The notes under the pieces: generated by a model | Seen by the model: only the letters and a program-made list of their open reading frames with translations | Database searches by the model: none | What the model was told of the DNA's origin: nothing | Part shown: positions 21,070 to 32,480 of the stretch, one piece after another | How the letters are laid out: each line of letters begins with the position of its first letter | How positions within the stretch are numbered: the first letter of the stretch is position 1 | Assembly (NCBI GenBank): GCA_000151295.1 | Contig: GG745332.1 | Location: 175,671 to 239,670, forward strand | Source: Allomyces macrogynus ATCC 38327 | Taxonomy: Eukaryota; Blastocladiomycota; Blastocladiomycetes; Blastocladiales; Blastocladiaceae | Reading direction: 5' to 3' | Length of the DNA: 64,000 nt | Program-made: the position numbers and the translations under genes

Positions 21070-23819
21070 CTACATCCGGCGCTTTCCATCCGCAGCTCCA
21101 ATCCGCGCCGCGTGCGCTTGCGCCAACGCCATCCGCAGCCGGCGCACTTTCGCCCAATGCTCGGCCTTGCGGCGCAACTCGCCGCGATCCTTGATCGACA
21201 CCTTCCCCATCGCCACGGCCAACTCGCTGTCCGTGTCGGAAATCGCCGACGATACGTCCGACCGGACCGAGCCCGCACGCGACTTGAGCGCCGGGGGCGC
21301 GAGCATCACCTGCGGCGCCTGCTGTTGCACGACCACCGTCTCTGTCGCCGTCTGTGGGACCATTTCCGTGACTACCTGCGGCACCGCCGCCGCCGGCGCG
21401 GACGCACCCGCATACGGATTCGCGTGCGCCCTTGCCGGTGGAACGACCGGCACCATCATCCGGCCCAACGCGCGCGCCGCCTGCCGCAAACTCGGCTGCT
21501 CTCCACTTGGCGGGGGCGCACTCTTCCCACTCCTCTCGGCCGACCGCGCGGCGCGCCGCGCCTCGCGTTTCGCGCGCCTCGCCGCCCGGCGGTCTTCGGG
21601 CTTGACGTTGCCGAGGACCATGGCGCCCTTTTCGTCCTCGTAGTCGGTGGCCTTGGATGAGGACGAGGGCGTCCCCGAGGAAGAACGGGCACCGGGGTGC
21701 ATGTAGCTTGGGGCCGCGACGGCCGCGTAGGGCGGGGTCGCGTACGGGTTGGTCGGCGTGTAGCCGTAGGGTGCCGGCGGGGCCGTGGGGGCGTAGGACA
21801 TGTACCCCGGCGCAAAGGCGGCCGATGGGCGTGGGGGGAGTTGCGGCGGGGCCATCCCGCTCATCGGCGGCATCATGGGCGCGGCCATCGGCATCGGCAT
21901 CGGAGCCGGGGGCGGGGCGTACCCGTACATTGCCGCGGCAGCAGCAGCCGCAGCCGCCGAATCGATGCCGAGCATCGTCCCCGGCGCGGCGAACGGTGGC
22001 GGGGCTTGAGCGATCCCCGGAGGGAAAATGCCCGACGGTGGTGGGGGCGGGGCGGAACCGAACGGCGCGGTGGCGGTCGCGTAGGTCGGCGGGAACCCGA
22101 TGGGCGGTGGGATGCCGACGAGGAGCGGGTCGGTCGTGAGTAAGTTGGCGAGTTCGGCGTCGAGCATCATGTTGGCGTCGAGCGTGTCGAGGTAGGCGAG
22201 GACCGTCGACAGGGAGGTCGGGTCCATGTCCAGTAACGGGTCGTCGGTCGGGACGGGCGGGAGGGTGTCGAGCGCGGCCATCAGAGCTATTTGTGGGGAA
22301 GGGGGGGGGGAGTGATCAGTGAGTGGAAGAGGCGTGGGAATGCCAGGGCAGGCGAGAAAAGGCGAGAAAGAAAAGAGAGCGGGCACAGTTGCGACGACGT
22401 ACTTTCGTCGTAAACGGGCGCGACGCGCTGTCGCTTGATGTCCTCGAGGAATTGATCGAGGTCGTCGAGCGCCGGCCGCTTGGTGCCAAGGTTGGCCGGG
22501 GACATGGACTTGGTCGTTGTCGTCGAGGACGACCCGTACGGGCTTACCACCATCGGCGGCGACACGTGCGCCATGGGCGAGGTGGTCGATGTGTACCCTG
22601 GCAGTGTGCTTCACCGTTAGTGCCAGGGCGCCAGGGCAGATTGTCGAGAGAGGCGCGAGGCGCGTGAAGTCACGCCAGAAATACGCACCCATCCCGCCCA
22701 AATTCATCGGGGACATGCTCGATCCCGGCGGCGTCGCCGTGATGGCTGGGACCCCGACCGCCGGCCCGAGTAATTCGGCGAGCCCGTCATTCTAATGAAA
22801 TGCCCAGCGCGCGTTACGTCAGTCCTTCGCGCCCACCCCCACAAGTTCGCGCGCCAAGCCAAAAAAACGCGTTCGCGTACCTGTGCGTACTGCATCCCCA
22901 TCGCGCTCGCCGCGCCCGTCGACGTCGCGTGTGCCGCCGGCGACGGCGACGTTGTCGAGCTCGCGCTCGACGACGATCCCTTGGACGACATGGACCGCGA
23001 CGATCCCGTCGACCCGGACGACCGGAAATGCGACTGCAACAGCGCCTTGAACTGGTCGGTCATTTTCTTTTCCATTTGCTTGAACAGCGAGGGGGTGCAG
23101 CTGCTTTCGTCCGCGGCGACGCCGCGATTTGTGGAAGACTCGGCCGTGTGCGACCGCTCGTGCTTGCGCAGGTCATAGTCGCGCTTGAACCGGCGCTGGC
23201 AAATCTGGAAAGTCCCGGGTTGTGAGCAAAACCGCGCGCATTCCGTCTCCACCCCCAGCGAGAGAGCGGAGGTACCTCGCAGACGTGCGGCTGCGCGCGA
23301 ATATGCACGCGCAAGTGCGACGTGATGTGGTCGCGCTTGGTCTTGGTCACGCCGCACACTTGGCCGTCCGGTTGGACCCATTTGCATTCGAGGCACAGAT
23401 TGCCGAGTTTTTTACGGCCAATGTGGTCCGCGTCGAGGTGCTGCAAGAGACCGTCCGAGTCGGTGAACCGCTGCGTGCATCCGGTCCATTGGCACGGCCA
23501 GTCGTCGTCGGCGTCGGTCGTGGGGGGTTGACCGGGTGGAGAAGCGGACGCGATAGCGGCGGGGACGGCTGGCAGAGCACGGTCTTGCGGACTTGGTTGG
23601 GCCATTGCGGGACCGGCGGGCGGTGGCGACGGCGTGTTGCCCGTCTGCTGCTGCTGTGCGGCGTCGAGCAAGCGGTTCAGGAACGTCGGGTCGCGCGCGA
23701 GCAGGTCGAGGTACGGGGTCACGTCCACAGTGCCGGCCGCGGGCGGCTGCGCGTCGTTATTCCCAGCGGCAGCGGCCGGTTGCGGTGCTTGCGCTTGCGG
23801 CGCGTCAGACCCGGTCATT
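21070..23819 (-). CDS. PACC: PacC/Rim101-type C2H2 zinc-finger transcription factor
   Basis: Five exons: 23819-23276, 23204-22881, 22791 to about 22600, then one ending at 22403, and 22286-21070. The three-finger PacC domain spans the first junction at about residues 106-205: CQWTGCTQRFTDSDGLLQHL, DHIGRKKLGNLCLECKW, KTKRDHITSHLRVHI and, in exon 2, ICQRRFKRDYDLRKHERSH. PacC/Rim101 regulators respond to ambient pH after proteolytic processing. Further conserved PacC sequence follows: LDQFLEDIKRQRVAPVYDE joined to TLMAALDTL. The long C-terminal part is Pro/Ala/Met-rich with a basic RRAARRAKREARRAARSAER segment, a possible nuclear signal, and a charged end. I did not find a YPxL-type Rim20-binding motif with confidence. 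Donors are GTACCT, GTACGC, GTGCGT and GTACGT. Confidence 0.9.
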
Positions 23820-24295
23820 CTGGGCGCGCGGTCAAGTCGATGCGGTGCGAGAGAGTGCCGGCGGAAGGATGCCAAGAGCGAGGACGAGGATTGGCTGGGC
23901 GGTCGGTCGAACGCTCTGGAGTGGGCAAGCGAGAGAAGCGCGTGCCCCGGTCGTGGACGCGGCGGGGAGCGTCCACAGGAGCGGTGGCGCGCGGCGCGCA
24001 CTTTGCTGTAAGTTGCGCGCGTTGTGCGTGGCGATGCAATGGGGGCCCAGCCGTCGTCGTCGTTGTTTGTCGGGGGCGAGATTGACGACGGCGGAGGGAG
24101 GTTTGTCTGGCGGCCGGCCGGGAAATCCACGGCTTTCCTCTGCCCTGGCACGGCCACCATGTGAGCATTTCCCTTTTGCTATGCACCCTGGCGAACTTGT
24201 TCTCCACCTCGTCCTCACCGAACCATGAAGCCATGAACCAAAACTGCGCGCTTGCCTGTCGAGCCACTCTCTTCATTCCCATCGCACAAATTTCG
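23820..24295. other. Intergenic region between the ACBD gene end and the PACC start
   Basis: About 480 bp: PACC promoter and the 3' flank of the acyl-CoA-binding protein gene. No distinct element recognised. Confidence 0.4.
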
Positions 24296-25432
24296 TTACC
24301 CCTCCACGACGGCACGCACCGCGACAAGCGCCCACGCGTACGCCGGGCTCTGCCGTCGCCGCAGGACACGCATCATCGCCGCGAGCACAACCGCCAAAAT
24401 CGCCGCCACGCCCACATGCCGCGCGATCCACGTCACCACGCGCCGCGCACGGGCCACTGCCGGCATCGGCCGCGGCGACGGTGTCCGGCGGCCGGCCACG
24501 GGACACGCCGCGATTGATGCGGCCGCTTTCGCTCCCACGAGTTGCGCGCGCAGGTCGGCGATCACGGCGAGAGCGTCCGTGAGCGTGCGCGGTTGAGGTG
24601 GGGTCGGGTCGGAATCGAGCGTGCGTGGGCGGGGGGAGAGGGACGCGCGCGACGAGTTGGACGTGGATGCCGACGCGCGGGTCCACGACTCGTCGGCGGC
24701 GGCATTGGCCGGCGGAGACCCGGGTGACGCGGACCGCAGTGTGGGGGATGGTGGTGGCAGCGCAATGGCGCGCACGGTCACGCCCGACGCGACGCTCGCG
24801 CCATCCGCTGTGGGTGTCGACGTTGGCCGCCATGCGCGGGACCGCGAGACGGGCAGGTCCTCATCGACGGGAGCAGCCGGGTCGCGCGAGGTCTCGTCGT
24901 TCTCGTCCTCGTCCTCGTCCTCGTCCTCCTCTTCCTCGTCGAGCTCGCCGTCCGACTCGGGTTCCGGCTCATCGGCCGAAAAGTATCGCTCGTCGTAATG
25001 CGCCGTTCCCGTCGAGACGGCCGACGGCACGCGCGGCAATGCCCCGCCGCCGCCATTTGGCACCTCGAGCGTATCCCCTCCTGCACGCTCCTCGGTAAAC
25101 GACGCCAACACCGCCTGCGCCTGCGGTCGGTCCGGGAACCGGCGCAACACCGCCAACAGCATTTCGACGTACTCGCTCATCGCCTGCGTGCGCGGCGTGC
25201 CCCGCAAGGCCACCCACGCATCGTACTTGGCGCGCGCAACCACCTGGAACAGGCCCGGCCGTGGGCCCGTCGCATCGCCGCGCGTCGCTTGCTTGTAGAG
25301 CGCGTAGAAACGCAACTTTTCGGCATTCGAGGGCGCGAGAGGGGCGTCGGCTGCGTCGGCGGGGGAGAGCGATTGGACCAGGTCGACGGCGCGCGCGAAC
25401 CGCGCGGCGAGCTGTGGGTCGGCGCCGTGCAT
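24296..25432 (-). CDS. Tail-anchored acyl-CoA-binding domain protein, ACBD5-like
   Basis: The ATG at 25432 gives about 378 residues. Residues about 8-95 form an acyl-CoA-binding domain: FARAVDLVQSL, then LRFYALYKQATRGD, RPGLFQVVARAKYDAWVAL and MSEYVEMLLAVL. The Tyr-xx-Tyr-Lys-Gln-Ala-Thr core and the Lys-Tyr-Asp-Ala-Trp motif are the ligand-binding residues known for the family. A long disordered middle has an acidic Asp/Glu run, and the C-terminus has a hydrophobic helix (HVGVAAILAVVLAAMM) followed by basic residues. That layout resembles ACBD5/Atg37, a tail-anchored peroxisomal protein that handles very-long-chain acyl-CoA and pexophagy; the location is inferred. The frame extends further upstream but with Arg-rich non-coding-like sequence. 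Confidence 0.88.
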   Translation of the reverse strand: MHGADPQLAARFARAVDLVQSLSPADAADAPLAPSNAEKLRFYALYKQATRGDATGPRPGLFQVVARAKYDAWVALRGTPRTQAMSEYVEMLLAVLRRFPDRPQAQAVLASFTEERAGGDTLEVPNGGGGALPRVPSAVSTGTAHYDERYFSADEPEPESDGELDEEEEDEDEDEDENDETSRDPAAPVDEDLPVSRSRAWRPTSTPTADGASVASGVTVRAIALPPPSPTLRSASPGSPPANAAADESWTRASASTSNSSRASLSPRPRTLDSDPTPPQPRTLTDALAVIADLRAQLVGAKAAASIAACPVAGRRTPSPRPMPAVARARRVVTWIARHVGVAAILAVVLAAMMRVLRRRQSPAYAWALVAVRAVVEG

Positions 25433-25802
25433 TGTGGAGTGGATCGATGGTGAGGTGGTGGGCGGAGCAGCCGCGGCGGTGTGGTTGCCGATGCGATGCG
25501 CGGGAAGGCGGGCCTCGTTGCGGGGCGCGGCGCGGGCAGTGCGCTGCGGTAAGTCGGCAGCGTCGCCGTGGTGCTGGTTTGCCGTCGCCGTGGTCCGCGG
25601 CGTCGGCAGTGTTTGTTTGGTTCGTCGGTGGTGGACGGTGTGCGTCGTTCGGCCTTTAGCCGGCAGGAACTGGGCGCGGATGAATCGGAAACGAAACAGC
25701 AGCCGGCACTTTGGTACGTGCGGCCACGCAGCGGCCTGAGTCCGGTTGAAAACGGCGCGACGCGTTCTCTCGCCGCTGTCTCGCAGCTCACCCAATGGCA
25801 AG

Positions 25803-25838
25803 GTCAAGACCAAGACCAAGACCAAGACCAAGACCAAC
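25803..25838. repeat. Hexanucleotide microsatellite (CAAGAC)n
   Basis: About five to six tandem copies of CAAGAC/CAAGAC-like hexamers in the shared promoter region, with no coding role seen. Confidence 0.85.
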
Positions 25839-25965
25839 GCGGCACTTGCGATCCCACGGCTCCTGACGCCGGCGCCGCGCGCGGGTGGTCGCCTCGTTCG
25901 CGTTTGCGTTTCGCCCGCACGCCCTGCGATTGATCGCACGCGCCGCGTCCAGCAGCGCACGTGTG

Positions 25966-25972
25966 TATAAAA
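25966..25972 (+). promoter_or_regulatory. TATA box of the LEA-like gene
   Basis: TATAAAA lies 104 bp before the ATG at 26076, preceded by GCACGTGTG. Most genes here have no evident TATA box, so this one fits an inducible promoter; inducibility is inference. Confidence 0.6.
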
Positions 25973-26075
25973 CGCGGCCGATCCACCGCTAGCGCTCGCC
26001 CTCCTTCCGCAGGACGACCCTCCTCCCCAATTCTCTTCCCTCTTCAACCAAACCATCACCATCACCCGCATCACC

Positions 26076-28152
26076 ATGTCGGGCAACATCAAGGACAAGT
26101 CGTCGACGTCGTCGCTTGCCGGGACCGGGTACCCGCGCACGCACGCCGACACGCTCCGCACCGACGCGCCCGCGACCGCCACCGCGTCGACCACCACCAC
26201 CACCGGCGGCGCGACGGGCCACGAGTCGGTTCTCGGGCACGCGGTTCACGCGCTCTCCGACACGGCCGCGTCGATGATTTCGGCGGTCACCGACCGGATC
26301 GGGCTCACGCACGCGACGGCGCCGGCGCCGGCCTCGGGTACGTGTCTCAGTGCGCGACGCGTTTTTCTTTTATTGGGCCGCGGTCGGCTGATCATCACCG
26401 TGATGATCCCCACCTCTAGTCACGACCGTCGAGACCGCGTCGCCGTTCAAAAAGGACTTGCCCGCCGACAGCTGCATCATCGAGCCGTCGCTCTCGTCGT
26501 CTTTCGAGAAGCCCGTCGAGGGCAAAACCGCCGCGACCACCACCACCACCACCACCACCACCGTCACGCCGGCGTCCGACATCCCCGTCGCGTCGCAGAT
26601 CGCGCAGCAAGCCACGCTCCCGAAGTCTGGGGCGGCCGGGTACGTCCCTCCCCCGACGGACGAGTCGGCGCTCGCGGCCGAGGGCCTGCTCCCGTCGCTC
26701 TCCGGGATCGTGCACAGTGTCACCGACACGGCGTCGGCGGCCGTGCACATGGTGACCGATCCGTTCGTCCACGGCGTGCACGCGGTCACCGACACGGCCT
26801 CCGCAGCGGTGCATATGGTGACGGACCCGCTCGCCCGCAGCGCGCATGCCGCGACCGACACGGCCGCGCTGTACTGGGGCGCGGGGGTCAAGTCGACGCA
26901 GGAGACGCTCGCGGACGTGCGCGAGAAGACGGCCGAGACCTGGGATAAGGCCAAGCACGCGTCGATCAACGCGGCGGAAGTCACCGCGCAGCAGACGCGC
27001 GATCTCGCGGCGGCTGTCGGCGGGACCGCCAAGGACGCGGCGGTGACCGCGGACAAGACCGCGGGGAAGGCCGTCGACGTGGCCAGCGACAAGGCGGTCG
27101 AAGCCAAGGAATCCGCGCAGGACGCGGCGGGGCGCGCGGTGCAGTACGGCGCCGAGACGATGCAGGAGGCCAAGGACGCGGCGTGGCAGACCAAGGAGTG
27201 GGTTGCCGGGAAAGCCGGCGCCGCGGCCGAGACGGTCAAGGATTCGGCGCGCCGCGCCGACGTGATGACCGCTCAAGCGGTCGACGCGGCGGCCGATAAG
27301 ATGGCGCAGCTCAAAGTCGCGGCCGAGAGCGAATGGGAGCAGACCAAGGATACGGCGGGCAAGGAGTGGGACGCGACCAAGCATACGACGGCGCAGATGG
27401 CCAAGAAGGCCGATAAGGCCGCGGGGGCCGCAGTCGATACGGCGGCCGAGAAATGGGGCGCGGCCAAGAGCACGGCCGCGCAGCTCGGGAAGAAGGCCGA
27501 TCGGGCCGCCGGCGCGGCAGTCGACACGGCGGCCGAGAAGTGGGAGAAGACCAAGGACGTGGCCGCCGACAAGTGGGACACGACCAAGCAGTCGGCCGGG
27601 GCGGCGGTCGATATGGCCGCGGGCAAGTTGGAGCAGGCCAAGGACACGGCGGCCGAGACGTGGGACGCGACCAAGCAGAAGACGGGCGAGATGGCCAAGA
27701 AGGCCGACCGGGCGGCGGGTGCTGCCGTCGACACGGCCGAGGGTAAATGGCAACAGACCAAGGTGGCGGCGTCCGAGACGTTGGATCAGGCCAAGGAGTC
27801 GGCGCGTCGCCACGGCGGTGAAGAGGCCGAGCGCGACGCGGCGCTGTCCGAGGCGCAGGCGTACGAGCAGCAGCAGCGCGCGGCTGCCAAGCTGCGGCAG
27901 GAGCCGGCCAAGACGACGGTCACGGTAGTCACAGCGAGCGGCGAACCCACGCAGCACTCGGTGCGCGTGGGGGCTCTGCCGACGACGCGCGTAGTCAAGC
28001 CGCTCGAGGGCGAGCTGATTGGCACGGTCGGCGGCGGGACGGCGACGGGCAAGCCGGCGCCCGCCAAGGACCCGCTCAAACCGGCGATCGCGCAGGGGGA
28101 CGCGCCGTCGTACGCGGCCATGGCGCGGTCGGGCGGCGGCCTGGAAGAGTAA
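26076..28152 (+). CDS. LEA group-3-like amphipathic repeat protein
   Basis: Two exons, 26076-26337 and 26420-28152 (donor GTACGT), giving about 660 residues. The centre is a long series of 11-residue-type repeats rich in Ala, Lys, Asp/Glu and Thr, for example TAAEKWGAAKSTAAQLGKKAD and KWEKTKDVAADKWDTTKQSA, with almost no Cys or bulky aliphatics. This is the hallmark of group-3 late-embryogenesis-abundant proteins and related apolipoprotein-like helices, which are disordered in water and become helical on drying, protecting membranes and proteins. An upstream block has repeated HSVTDTASAAVHMVTDP-type units. The C-terminal 130 residues are a different, Gln/Arg then Gly/Pro-rich segment. No signal peptide is evident. 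A cytosolic stress role is inferred from repeat type and the TATA promoter. Confidence 0.82.
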
Positions 28153-28254
28153 GGCGGGTCCCCTCGTCACCAATGCGGACCTGGACGCCGACCCCGGGTT
28201 TGGCCGCGTCGGCAAGCTCTCGCGGCGATCAGCTTGTTGGGCGCGAGTGGAGGA

Positions 28255-29480
28255 CGGATGGACGGATTCGAGGTGGTGCTGGCTCTTTTGGTTCGGGGGC
28301 CACGAGTGAGATGAAGCGCAAAGGTCTCGTTGCTGCATGAGATAGTTGAATTCATTCGCCACTCTGTAAATCAATACATTCACGCACGATTCCCTCCACG
28401 ACTCGTGGGTCTTGGAAATGATGGTCCTGTCTGAGCGGGCAGTTTTGTGTCGTTGCATGCCAATCATGGCACGCGCAGACAGTTCCTCGGTCGCAACAAG
28501 CAACGCAGTCCATTGCAATCCCTCATTCGTGATCGTCTTCTCGGCAGATCAATGGTTCTCAACCTTCTCCACCTCCACCTTCTCCTCGCTGGTACAGCGA
28601 TGGCCAGGTCAAACTGACAGGCTTGGCAGCAACCACCCTCCGCCATCTCATCCTCCTCCTAACCGACGACGGGCGTCGGAACGGACACCGACATCGGCGC
28701 AGAAACAGTCACGATCGTCTTGTCAGCGACAGCGGCACTAGCATCAGCGCTCTTGCGGCGTAGCCTCTGCGCGGAATAGTCTGTGGCGAGCACGTCTTTC
28801 CTGCCGAGCGCCTGCTGCTGGTGTGCGTGCAGCCACAGAAGCTGGTCGCGCAGGTCAATGTAAGCGCGCAGGGCACGCGGTCGACCCAAGTCAGGTGGTA
28901 GACGCTCACACCCTGATACTCGAGCGCCGCGGCATTGAGGTCTCGAAATGCGTAATGCCGGCCTGGACACTGGGCGTCCTCATGACAGGGAGAGATTGGG
29001 GGCGGTTCGAAATCGGTGGCTCGGCAGGTTCAGGTTAGGAACGATGAGCGAGCACAAGATGTTGTGCACGCGCGGCGAGAGAGAATGGTCGTGGAAGCAT
29101 ATTTGGGTTGGCAAATTGGTTGCGAATGCAAGGTCTACTGGATGGGGGAGTGTCAAGCGGTCAGTCAACTGCATGTTCAACAATCATACTCACCATCATC
29201 GAGTCGCGGATAGCCATTGCCCGCGTGATTTGAGTGATGAAGAAAGCGTCGGGTGAAGAATTGAAATTCACTGCTTTGGAGCTCGGTTTAGGATGGAGAG
29301 AGACGTGGTCGCGGGCGACTTCCACAACTTATTCACAATGAATGTTGACTTTGGTCAAAACAATATTGAAGGCCCGGGCATTCACTTGATTTCGAACCGA
29401 CCATCAAGAAGCGCGGACGCAGAAAAATGGTTCGAGCCTGGCCAATATTTCGCGAGAGAGAAACGGCCTCTGTCGCGCAT
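28255..29480. repeat. Duplicated unit, copy 1 (decayed)
   Basis: This stretch matches 36985-38820 along its length with indels. Shared landmarks include ggccacgag...agatgaagcg near 28297 (37012), ctctgtaaa near 28363 (37062), the LEA-style downstream motif cggcaaattg-like at 29115 (38417) and catcaag..gcggacgc at 29402 (38787). Copy 1 is shorter and the small gene inside it is broken. Flanks differ, so it was moved or copied as a block. No terminal repeats or transposase were found. Confidence 0.7.
28560..28970 (-). pseudogene. Broken copy of the small repeat-unit gene
   Basis: The frame at 28970-28659 contains ALGRKDVLATDYSAQRLRRK and ends VSVPTPVVG with a TAG. The paralogue at 37722-38377 reads LSRQDVLDTDYYRQKMCRAR and continues without a stop at this point. 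After the TAG, copy 1 still shows related residues (CQFDLAIA against VEFDLAEV; EEKVEVEKVE against EEAVEVCAVD), so this is a decayed copy. Function of the parent gene is unknown. Confidence 0.55.
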
Positions 29481-29832
29481 CCATGAACGGCGACCACAGC
29501 CCATAGTTTCGGAAGGACATGTTGAGATGGATTTCATTTGCCGCGGTCACTGGTCCAGCGCCGCGTCGCCCATACTGGTCCAACGTCTCGGACGCCGCCA
29601 CCTTGGTCTGCAGCAGCTTAGCCTCTGTTTACTCCGTGGTGCATCTTTGCGTAGTTGGTTCTTCATTGATTACTGCCGCTTCTCCACCTGCTGATGTGAG
29701 CCTGGCGATGCGAAATCAAGCATGATAAAGACCATCTAGGTTCATTATTCTCCCCATATTTTACACGCCGTCATGGTTCTTCTCTCCCACCCACCCGCTC
29801 GACCTTCCTCTTCCCGCGCACTTGCTTTGTGA

Positions 29833-31347
29833 TCACGTCAGGATCGTGTAAATGTACGCGAGCGCAATCGTGACCGTGAAGAAACTCGCGAGGTACTGTA
29901 CGAGCATGACGAGTGCGGCCTCCTTGGACTCGCCGCGCGGATGGTAAAACTGCGTCATGATGATGCAGATTTGCGCCGTGGGTACTACAAGTATCGTGCA
30001 ACGAGTTAGAATCACGCCCACAACCGCACCCCGAACGTGGACGGGAAAACGTACCGCACGCCTCGACCATGAGCACAAACCGCAGCATCAAGTCGTCTTT
30101 CGGCACCCACCCAGCTTTCGTTGCCGCTTGCACGATCGCGATCCCAATCACCGGCACGAGCACCAACCGGTACAGGGCCAACGCCGCGGCACTGATCAGC
30201 ACCCCGCGGTTCTCGATCCGTTTCAGAGCCGCACGGTCCGCGTCGATCGTCGTCAAAGCGGCACCGACGAGCGTCATGGATAGCGGAATCGCGGCCTGCC
30301 CGAGAAACTGCGACGCGTCGTAGAGCCACCCGAGTGGTGGACCCGATGCGATCGGGATCATCCATTTGGAAATGGGAGTGAGCGCGACGATCAGGCCGAG
30401 CGCGAGGGCAATGTTGGGCGGGAGGAGGAAGGACCGGACGACCGGGTGCGTCCAGATCTTGAGGAGCGTGCGCGACCAGGCGGGTTGGCGCGGGGTGGAG
30501 AGTGGTGGTGGCGGTGCCGAGAAGGGGGCCGAAGACGACGTGGATGCGGACCGCGCGCGCGGCGAGTGGTCTGGGGCCGAGAGGAGTGCGGGTGATCGCA
30601 TCCGAATACCCTCAGCGCTCTCGCCCTCGTTGTTCTCGTCGTCGTCCTCGTCAGTGACGGGCGTTGGTTCCTTGACGACCACCCCATCGAGCAAATCGCT
30701 ATCGAGATGGTCGACGGCCGTGACGGCGAACCCGCGAAAATCGCGCTCGATGCACTGGATGCCAATCGCATAGAACCAGACGTTGAACACGGCGTACCAG
30801 ACACTCACGTAGGCGATGCCGCGGTCCGCGTCGCCGGGCGCAAATGGTGCTGCGGCACCGACGGATGCGATGATACTGAGCACGAAGTCACCGTGGTTGC
30901 CGTACGCGGCAATGCTCACGATCGACGTCCGGAAGTGTGCGGGGAGCCAGCCGTCCGGCAGCACGCGATACAGCAGGTATCCGACGAGGTGGCCGAGCGC
31001 CAGGTAGCCCGACGCAAAGATAACGAGCAGCAGAATGTAGGGCGCGTTGGTGGGCGTGATCGCGACGGCGGTCTTGGCGAAAATCAGGGCGGGGAGGTAG
31101 ACGTGCACAAACATCTTGCCCATGGTCTTGATGGTCGCACGATCGAACAGGCCAAGGCGGAAAGTCAAGGCACCGGCGCCTATACGGTGCAGTATCGTGC
31201 GGAGATTGGGGGTCAGGTGCACGGTCGTGCTGCGCGAGAGGTTCGTGGAGGGGTTCGTGGTGACGAACCAAGCACGGCAAACAGCTTGAGCATGGCGCGC
31301 GCGCCGGCCCAAATGGCGACACCGAGACTGACGCTTGACGAGCTCAT
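29833..31347 (-). CDS. Auxin-efflux-carrier-family (PF03547-type) membrane transporter
   Basis: Three exons: 31347-31269, 31179-30055 and 29984-29833. The start MSSSSVSLGVAIWAGARAML joins, through a GTTCGT...TATAG intron, to GAGALTFRLGLFDRATIKTM. The N-terminal half has about five hydrophobic helices (MFVHVYLPALIFAKTAVAI, YILLLVIFASGYLALGHLVG, with the polar AAYGNHGDFVLS motif). A 100-residue acidic/Ser/Pro-rich cytosolic loop follows. The C-terminal half has helices ending VQYLASFFTVTIALAYIYTIL. This symmetric 5+loop+5 plan and the NHGD motif match yeast Ecm3/YNL095C-type members, probably ER or vacuolar; substrate unknown. Confidence 0.87.
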
Positions 31348-32480
31348 GAATATGATCGCGATTGTTGATGACGAGCGAGAATGGGCCGTGCAGCGCGGTG
31401 CTCGAGGTGGGTTGGGAAGTGTCGCTCTTGCTGTCGAGTTGTTGACGGCTTGCGAGGTGTTGGGCGGATGCGGTTTGGATTGGTCAAATGCCGACAGCGT
31501 CCAGCGACTTGTCACTTTGCGGGGACTCTGGGGAGAGGGTCTTCCAGCAGCTTGGTGTCGTTGTTATTCGTGTCGTTGCAGCGTTGGTGCGGTCGCGGTC
31601 GGCGGTGGTGTGGTTCAATCGCGCCTCCAAGGCGCCATCACGCGCTCAACGACCCCCACGTTCGGAAGCGTGAGAGACAAAAACAATCGTGAGTATGCAT
31701 CGGCTGAACGTTCGGCCTGATTTGCAGGAAGATGCGTAGTGCAAATGATCGTCACGACATTGAGGCTGTGGCCATCCTCCCGCATGTCAGCGTGCTGTTG
31801 TCCTTTCTATCTCCTCGGCCAGTCGCGCGCTCAGTCGCTGCCGGGGAGCAAGCTTGCTGGACGAGCCGTGCAGAACACGTTGTAGGGTTGGAGGCAGACA
31901 GCTTGAGCAGGTGCGCGCTGCAAGGACAGGTGCCGCGTTGTACGGGCCTGATCTCAACGGAGGCGCCGTATGTACTGCGGCCCGTCGCGGACAATCCCGA
32001 GCTCATCCTTGGCATCGATAGGCACCACGTCCGCTTCGGGTGGGTTGTGTGTAGTTCACGAAGGAACGTCTCCGGCATCCCTGCCGCCAAATGACAAGAA
32101 ACAAGGGAATATGGCATGGGCGGCCCACGTGGGCTGGGCCTTGAGCGTATGCGATACATCCGATTTCGATGCATCTTTGGTTTCAGCCTGCGTCCGCCAT
32201 TGAAACGGCGGCAACTCGGTGCATCTGCGACAAGCCACGCTCGCCACGCGAGTCACGTCGAAACCTGATCGATGCTCACGCTGACTCGCGCTCCGTTCTC
32301 GCGCCAATGCCGCCCCGAACCCTTGTTCTCGTTTTCATTTCAAAAGACACCGACATCCTCGAAGCACCAACTTGCTGCCGCTCTTCGCATTCGACCTGCC
32401 GGCCCAACCGCGACCGACCGTCGTCGAGTACCCGCTCCCGTTCGTCATTGCTGCAAAACCAACAAGATCGACGCATTGCC
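31348..32480. other. Divergent intergenic region, transporter to ABC transporter
   Basis: About 1.1 kb with both promoters. An open frame at 31732-32094 (+) and an antisense one at 31752-32174 have no recognisable domain. No repeat or TATA box was identified with confidence. Confidence 0.45.

Larger units (their letters stand above)
25433..26075. promoter_or_regulatory. Divergent promoter between ACBD and LEA-like genes
   Basis: A 643-bp head-to-head gap. It contains the TATA box at 25966-25972 for the right-hand gene and a (CAAGAC) hexamer array. Two E-box-like CACGTG/ACGTGTG cores lie just before the TATA box. Confidence 0.5.

Noticed and set aside
26416..28518. 700-codon minus-strand frame opposite the LEA-like gene
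   Set aside because: A mirror of biased Lys/Ala/Asp codons; Arg/Leu/Gly-rich with no domain. The plus strand has clear repeat structure and a TATA box.
28988..29020. ggttcgaaatc-like segment resembling a tRNA T arm
   Set aside because: No acceptor or anticodon stems nearby; it belongs to the duplicated unit, as the parallel segment near 38310 shows.
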